Shown here: piece after piece, positions 36,470 through 38,394 of the stretch | Layout: each line of letters starts with the position of its first letter | How positions within the stretch are numbered: position 1 is the first letter of the stretch | Virus record (IMG/VR): IMGVR_UViG_3300034020_000736 | Span: 1-38,394 of that record | Source of the DNA: a virus | DNA: 38,394 bases | Direction: 5' to 3' (one strand) | Notes under the pieces: generated by a model | What the model was told of the DNA's origin: nothing | Database searches by the model: none | The model's input: the letters and a program-made list of their open reading frames with translations, nothing else | Position numbers and translations under genes: made by a program

Positions 36470-37273
36470 ATGACTGACACTGTAAAGAATAAATCGCGCG
36501 AAATCAAGGCAGCCAATCGATGGTTCCGGTTTTATTCAGAGGCTCTTGACGATCCCAAAGTCCAACGGCTGCCGCCGAACCTGTTCAAGACTTGGGTTAA
36601 CGTTCTCTGCATTGCCTGCCAAAACGGCGGCACCCTTCCGAGCATTGACGACATGGCCTTTAAGCTCCGGCTGTCCAGTCAGGACGCCGAGCAGCAGATC
36701 AGCGAATTGATCCTCGCCGGCCTGATTGACATCACCGACGCCGGCCGCGTGCCGCACAATTGGAACATGCGTCAGTTTTTGTCGGACAGCAGCACGGAAC
36801 GGGTGAAGAAACACAGGAAAATCAAGGCTGAAACGCCATGTAACGTTTCAGAAACGGCGGATGAAACGCCCCCAGATACAGAGTCAGATACAGATACAGA
36901 GTCAGAACAGATAAAAATCATACCAGAATCCATCCATCTCGACGCTGAACCGGACGGACGGACGGATGATGTAGATTGTGATTTGGAAGAGCCTGAGACG
37001 ATTGAAGCCGTTGTCGAGCAAGCTATGGGCGGCAACACCAAGCGTGCCGCAGCGTGGCTCGAAAACCTGACCAAGACGGTCGGCCAGGACGCGGTGGCCG
37101 ACGCCTTCCAGCGGTATCTCACGGCGCAGGCAGGAGGGGCAAGGATCACCCGCCCCCTGCCTTGGCTCGACACTACGGCCAAGCGCTGCAAGCAGAACGC
37201 ATGGGTCCCACCGGCGCCGAAGAAGTCAGCCTTGACCATCATCGCGGAAATGGAGGCGGCAGGTGGCTTCTAA
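36470..37273 (+). CDS. Phage replication initiator / replisome organiser-like protein, 267 aa
   Basis: Start chosen at MTDTVKNKSREIKAANRWFR; the upstream extension from 36437 lacks support. FYSEALDDPKVQRLPPNLFK, then MAFKLRLSSQDAEQQISELI form a winged HTH as in DnaD/DnaT-like replisome proteins. NWNMRQFLSDSSTERVKKHR is a motif common after this domain. An acidic linker follows, and the C-terminal helical domain ends WLDTTAKRCKQNAW. First gene of the early operon after the regulator. It would bind the origin and recruit the helicase loader. Confidence 0.72.
   Translation: MTDTVKNKSREIKAANRWFRFYSEALDDPKVQRLPPNLFKTWVNVLCIACQNGGTLPSIDDMAFKLRLSSQDAEQQISELILAGLIDITDAGRVPHNWNMRQFLSDSSTERVKKHRKIKAETPCNVSETADETPPDTESDTDTESEQIKIIPESIHLDAEPDGRTDDVDCDLEEPETIEAVVEQAMGGNTKRAAAWLENLTKTVGQDAVADAFQRYLTAQAGGARITRPLPWLDTTAKRCKQNAWVPPAPKKSALTIIAEMEAAGGF
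36874..36920. repeat. Iteron-like direct repeats and AT-rich stretch in the initiator gene
   Basis: AGATACAGAGTCAG occurs at 36874-36887 and 36892-36905 with an 18-bp period, followed by an AT-rich run (ATAAAAATCA, 36911-36920). Iterons next to AT-rich DNA inside the initiator gene are the layout of the lambda origin. The same bases encode the acidic linker DTESDTDTES. Confidence 0.45.
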
Positions 37274-37757
37274 CATTCTCGTCAAGCGGCTTGCGATCAT
37301 CTTCGGCGAGCCCAAAACCGAAGATCCCGAGGGCTTCCTGGCCGAGTACGCCAGCGCCACTAAGGGCACCGAAAAGGACATCCTCAACGCGGCGGCTGAT
37401 GTGATCATCAAGCAGCGCAAGTTCCGCAATTGGCCGACCGTGGCCGAGTGCCTGGACGCCATCGAGTCCGCGAAAAAACAGGTCGTGTCGAAGGGCAAGA
37501 TGCTGGAGACAATCGAGAACTTCGACAAGTGGTTCGAGGACAAGATAGAGCGCATGAGAGCCGCGAAGACCCGGCCGCAGATGCAGGCGATCATGGATGA
37601 GGTCAGGCCCTACGACGCGGCACGGTGGATTGCGCCGCATAGGCTTGGACAGCTCGCCAAGGTCATGGAAGCCCGCTGCAATCAACTGTTTGGAGCTGAA
37701 GCCACGGCGACACTTTCCGATGCCTCGCGCCGCATGACCGGGGAGGCCGAAGCATGA
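37263..37757 (+). CDS. Replication accessory protein, possible helicase loader, 164 aa
   Basis: Overlaps the initiator gene by 11 bases. FGEPKTEDPEGFLAEYASAT, then AADVIIKQRKFRNWPTVAEC and LDAIE recall phage helicase loader or inhibitor proteins that contain a FPTP/WPT.AE motif. The C-terminal half is helical and basic. The position right after an initiator supports a role in helicase loading. The family is not certain. Confidence 0.5.
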   Translation: MASNILVKRLAIIFGEPKTEDPEGFLAEYASATKGTEKDILNAAADVIIKQRKFRNWPTVAECLDAIESAKKQVVSKGKMLETIENFDKWFEDKIERMRAAKTRPQMQAIMDEVRPYDAARWIAPHRLGQLAKVMEARCNQLFGAEATATLSDASRRMTGEAEA

Positions 37758-37948
37758 TCGACGCCACCATTGAACGGATGATCCCGAAAGGCTGGATGTG
37801 GACGATCTACGGCCCATCCGGAGAACGACCGGCCCGCGCCGTGCTCGTCTCTCCCGACTGGAAAATCCACATCGGCCGTGAAGGCAAGGACGGGGGACAG
37901 GCCCTCGTATCGGCTGCGATGGCAGCGAAACAGGGGGCACGCTCATGA
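37754..37948 (+). CDS. Hypothetical protein, 64 aa
   Basis: Overlaps both neighbours by 4 bases (ATGA). Mostly beta-rich (GWMWTIYGPSGERPARAVLV) with a short C-terminal helix. No family recognised. Confidence 0.55.
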   Translation: MIDATIERMIPKGWMWTIYGPSGERPARAVLVSPDWKIHIGREGKDGGQALVSAAMAAKQGARS

Positions 37949-38217
37949 CCAACGCCAACATTAAGCAGTTTGCCGAAGAGCTTTCAGACGTTTTCATCAA
38001 GGCTGAGGATCTGAAAGTCGAAGCCGCCGCCATCATCCAAGCTGCCAAGGAAGCAGGTGTCAACGTCAAAGCACTTCGGAAAGTCGCGAAAGAATTGACG
38101 ATGCAGGCCGACAAGCTGGCCGCCCGCTACGCAGACGAGGAACAACTCGACATGTTCCGCGCGCAGGTCGGGATCTTTAAGCGCAAGGGGCTGGACCGCG
38201 AAAGGGCAGCAGCATGA
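37945..38217 (+). CDS. GapR-like nucleoid-associated protein (DUF2312 type), 90 aa
   Basis: Length and layout match GapR, the alphaproteobacterial protein that clamps overtwisted DNA near replication forks. IKQFAEELSDVFIKAEDLKV is the first coiled coil. IIQAAKEAGVNVKALRKVAK parallels the GapR segment with (F/V)xVKxLRKV, and the end has LDMFRAQVGIF like the LDxYLxALG of the family. It is coupled by ATGA to the methyltransferase gene. It could help phage replication or alter the host chromosome. The sequence is divergent, so the call is moderate. Confidence 0.65.
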   Translation: MTNANIKQFAEELSDVFIKAEDLKVEAAAIIQAAKEAGVNVKALRKVAKELTMQADKLAARYADEEQLDMFRAQVGIFKRKGLDRERAAA

Positions 38218-38394
38218 GGCGCGAGATCATCGGAGACGCTGAGCTGATCCTGGGGGACGCGAAAGACGTGCTGCCGACGCTGCCGCGTGTCGATGCCGTC
38301 GTGACAGACCCGCCGTATGGGATCGGATGGAAGCCCCGCGTTACGCATCAGGATCAGCCGTGGGTCGATGAAATCGACTTCGACATCCGGTCGT
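38214..38394 (+). CDS. DNA adenine methyltransferase, beta class (5' part; continues at base 1)
   Basis: ATG at 38214 overlaps the GapR-like gene stop (ATGA). MRREIIGDAELILGDAKDVL precedes the part that repeats at 1-127. Joined across the overlap the protein has 224 residues, with DPPYG near residue 33. Confidence 0.9.
   Translation, partial: MRREIIGDAELILGDAKDVLPTLPRVDAVVTDPPYGIGWKPRVTHQDQPWVDEIDFDIRS
38268..38394. repeat. Terminal direct repeat, right copy (circular contig overlap)
   Basis: Exact second copy of bases 1-127. One copy should be removed to obtain the unique circle of about 38,267 bp. Confidence 0.95.

Noticed and set aside
1-38394. CRISPR array, restriction-modification pair or toxin-antitoxin pair
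   Set aside because: No regularly spaced repeats were seen. The methyltransferase has no nuclease neighbour, and no recognisable toxin-antitoxin gene pair was found.

Overview
The window is one complete circular phage genome. Its first 127 bases (1-127) recur exactly as its last 127 (38268-38394), so the unique circle is about 38,267 bp, and one gene (a DNA methyltransferase) is cut by the contig ends. The virion genes follow the order of a P22-like podovirus: terminase small and large subunits, portal, scaffold, coat, gp4-like and gp10-like tail accessory proteins, ejection proteins, tail fibre, lysis. The phage is temperate: it has a tyrosine integrase, an excisionase-like protein, two small HTH regulators and an attP carrying the 3' half of a tRNA-Lys(CTT) gene. 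The GapR-like protein and the general gene content suggest an alphaproteobacterial host, perhaps Hyphomicrobiales. That is an inference from gene types only.

Layout. (1) Lysogeny block, 34001-36283: attP with probable integrase arm sites, then int, xis and a 33-residue membrane peptide on the minus strand, an XRE repressor (minus) and a Cro-like regulator (plus). A CCTGTGAT element lies at three candidate promoters here. (2) Early rightward operon, 36470 through the contig join to 1905: replication initiator with iteron-like repeats, probable helicase loader or replication accessory gene, GapR-like protein, beta-class adenine methyltransferase, small unknowns and finally a NusG-like protein. 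A hairpin at 1905-1931 closes it. (3) A minus-strand gene (1951-2829) encodes a membrane protein with a C-terminal winged helix-turn-helix. (4) A 385-bp non-coding control region (2830-3214) has several inverted repeats and hairpins. (5) Late operon, 3215-27270, all plus strand apart from one tiny minus ORF: small membrane proteins, packaging, head, tail, ejection proteins, fibre, SPRY-like protein, endolysin, nested Rz/Rz1 and a holin-like protein. (6) Accessory block, 27336-30120: two minus-strand unknowns facing a serine recombinase across overlapping divergent promoters, then five small plus-strand genes. (7) Early leftward operon, 33776 to 30134 (minus): RecT annealing protein, HNH protein and many short unknowns with overlapping start and stop codons.

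How the parts may work together. The NusG-like gene is in the position that Q has in lambda (last early gene). It faces a late leader with intrinsic hairpins, so a NusG-type antitermination switch for the late genes is plausible. Five consecutive putative ejection proteins share a short N-[P/A]-L-M-x-G motif near their ends or in their N-terminal halves. One of them carries an ADP-ribosyltransferase-like domain, so the virion may deliver an enzyme into the host. The membrane-anchored winged-helix protein and its architectural relative at 4364-5344, both with a Cys pair in a predicted periplasmic coiled coil, form the most unusual pair in the genome.
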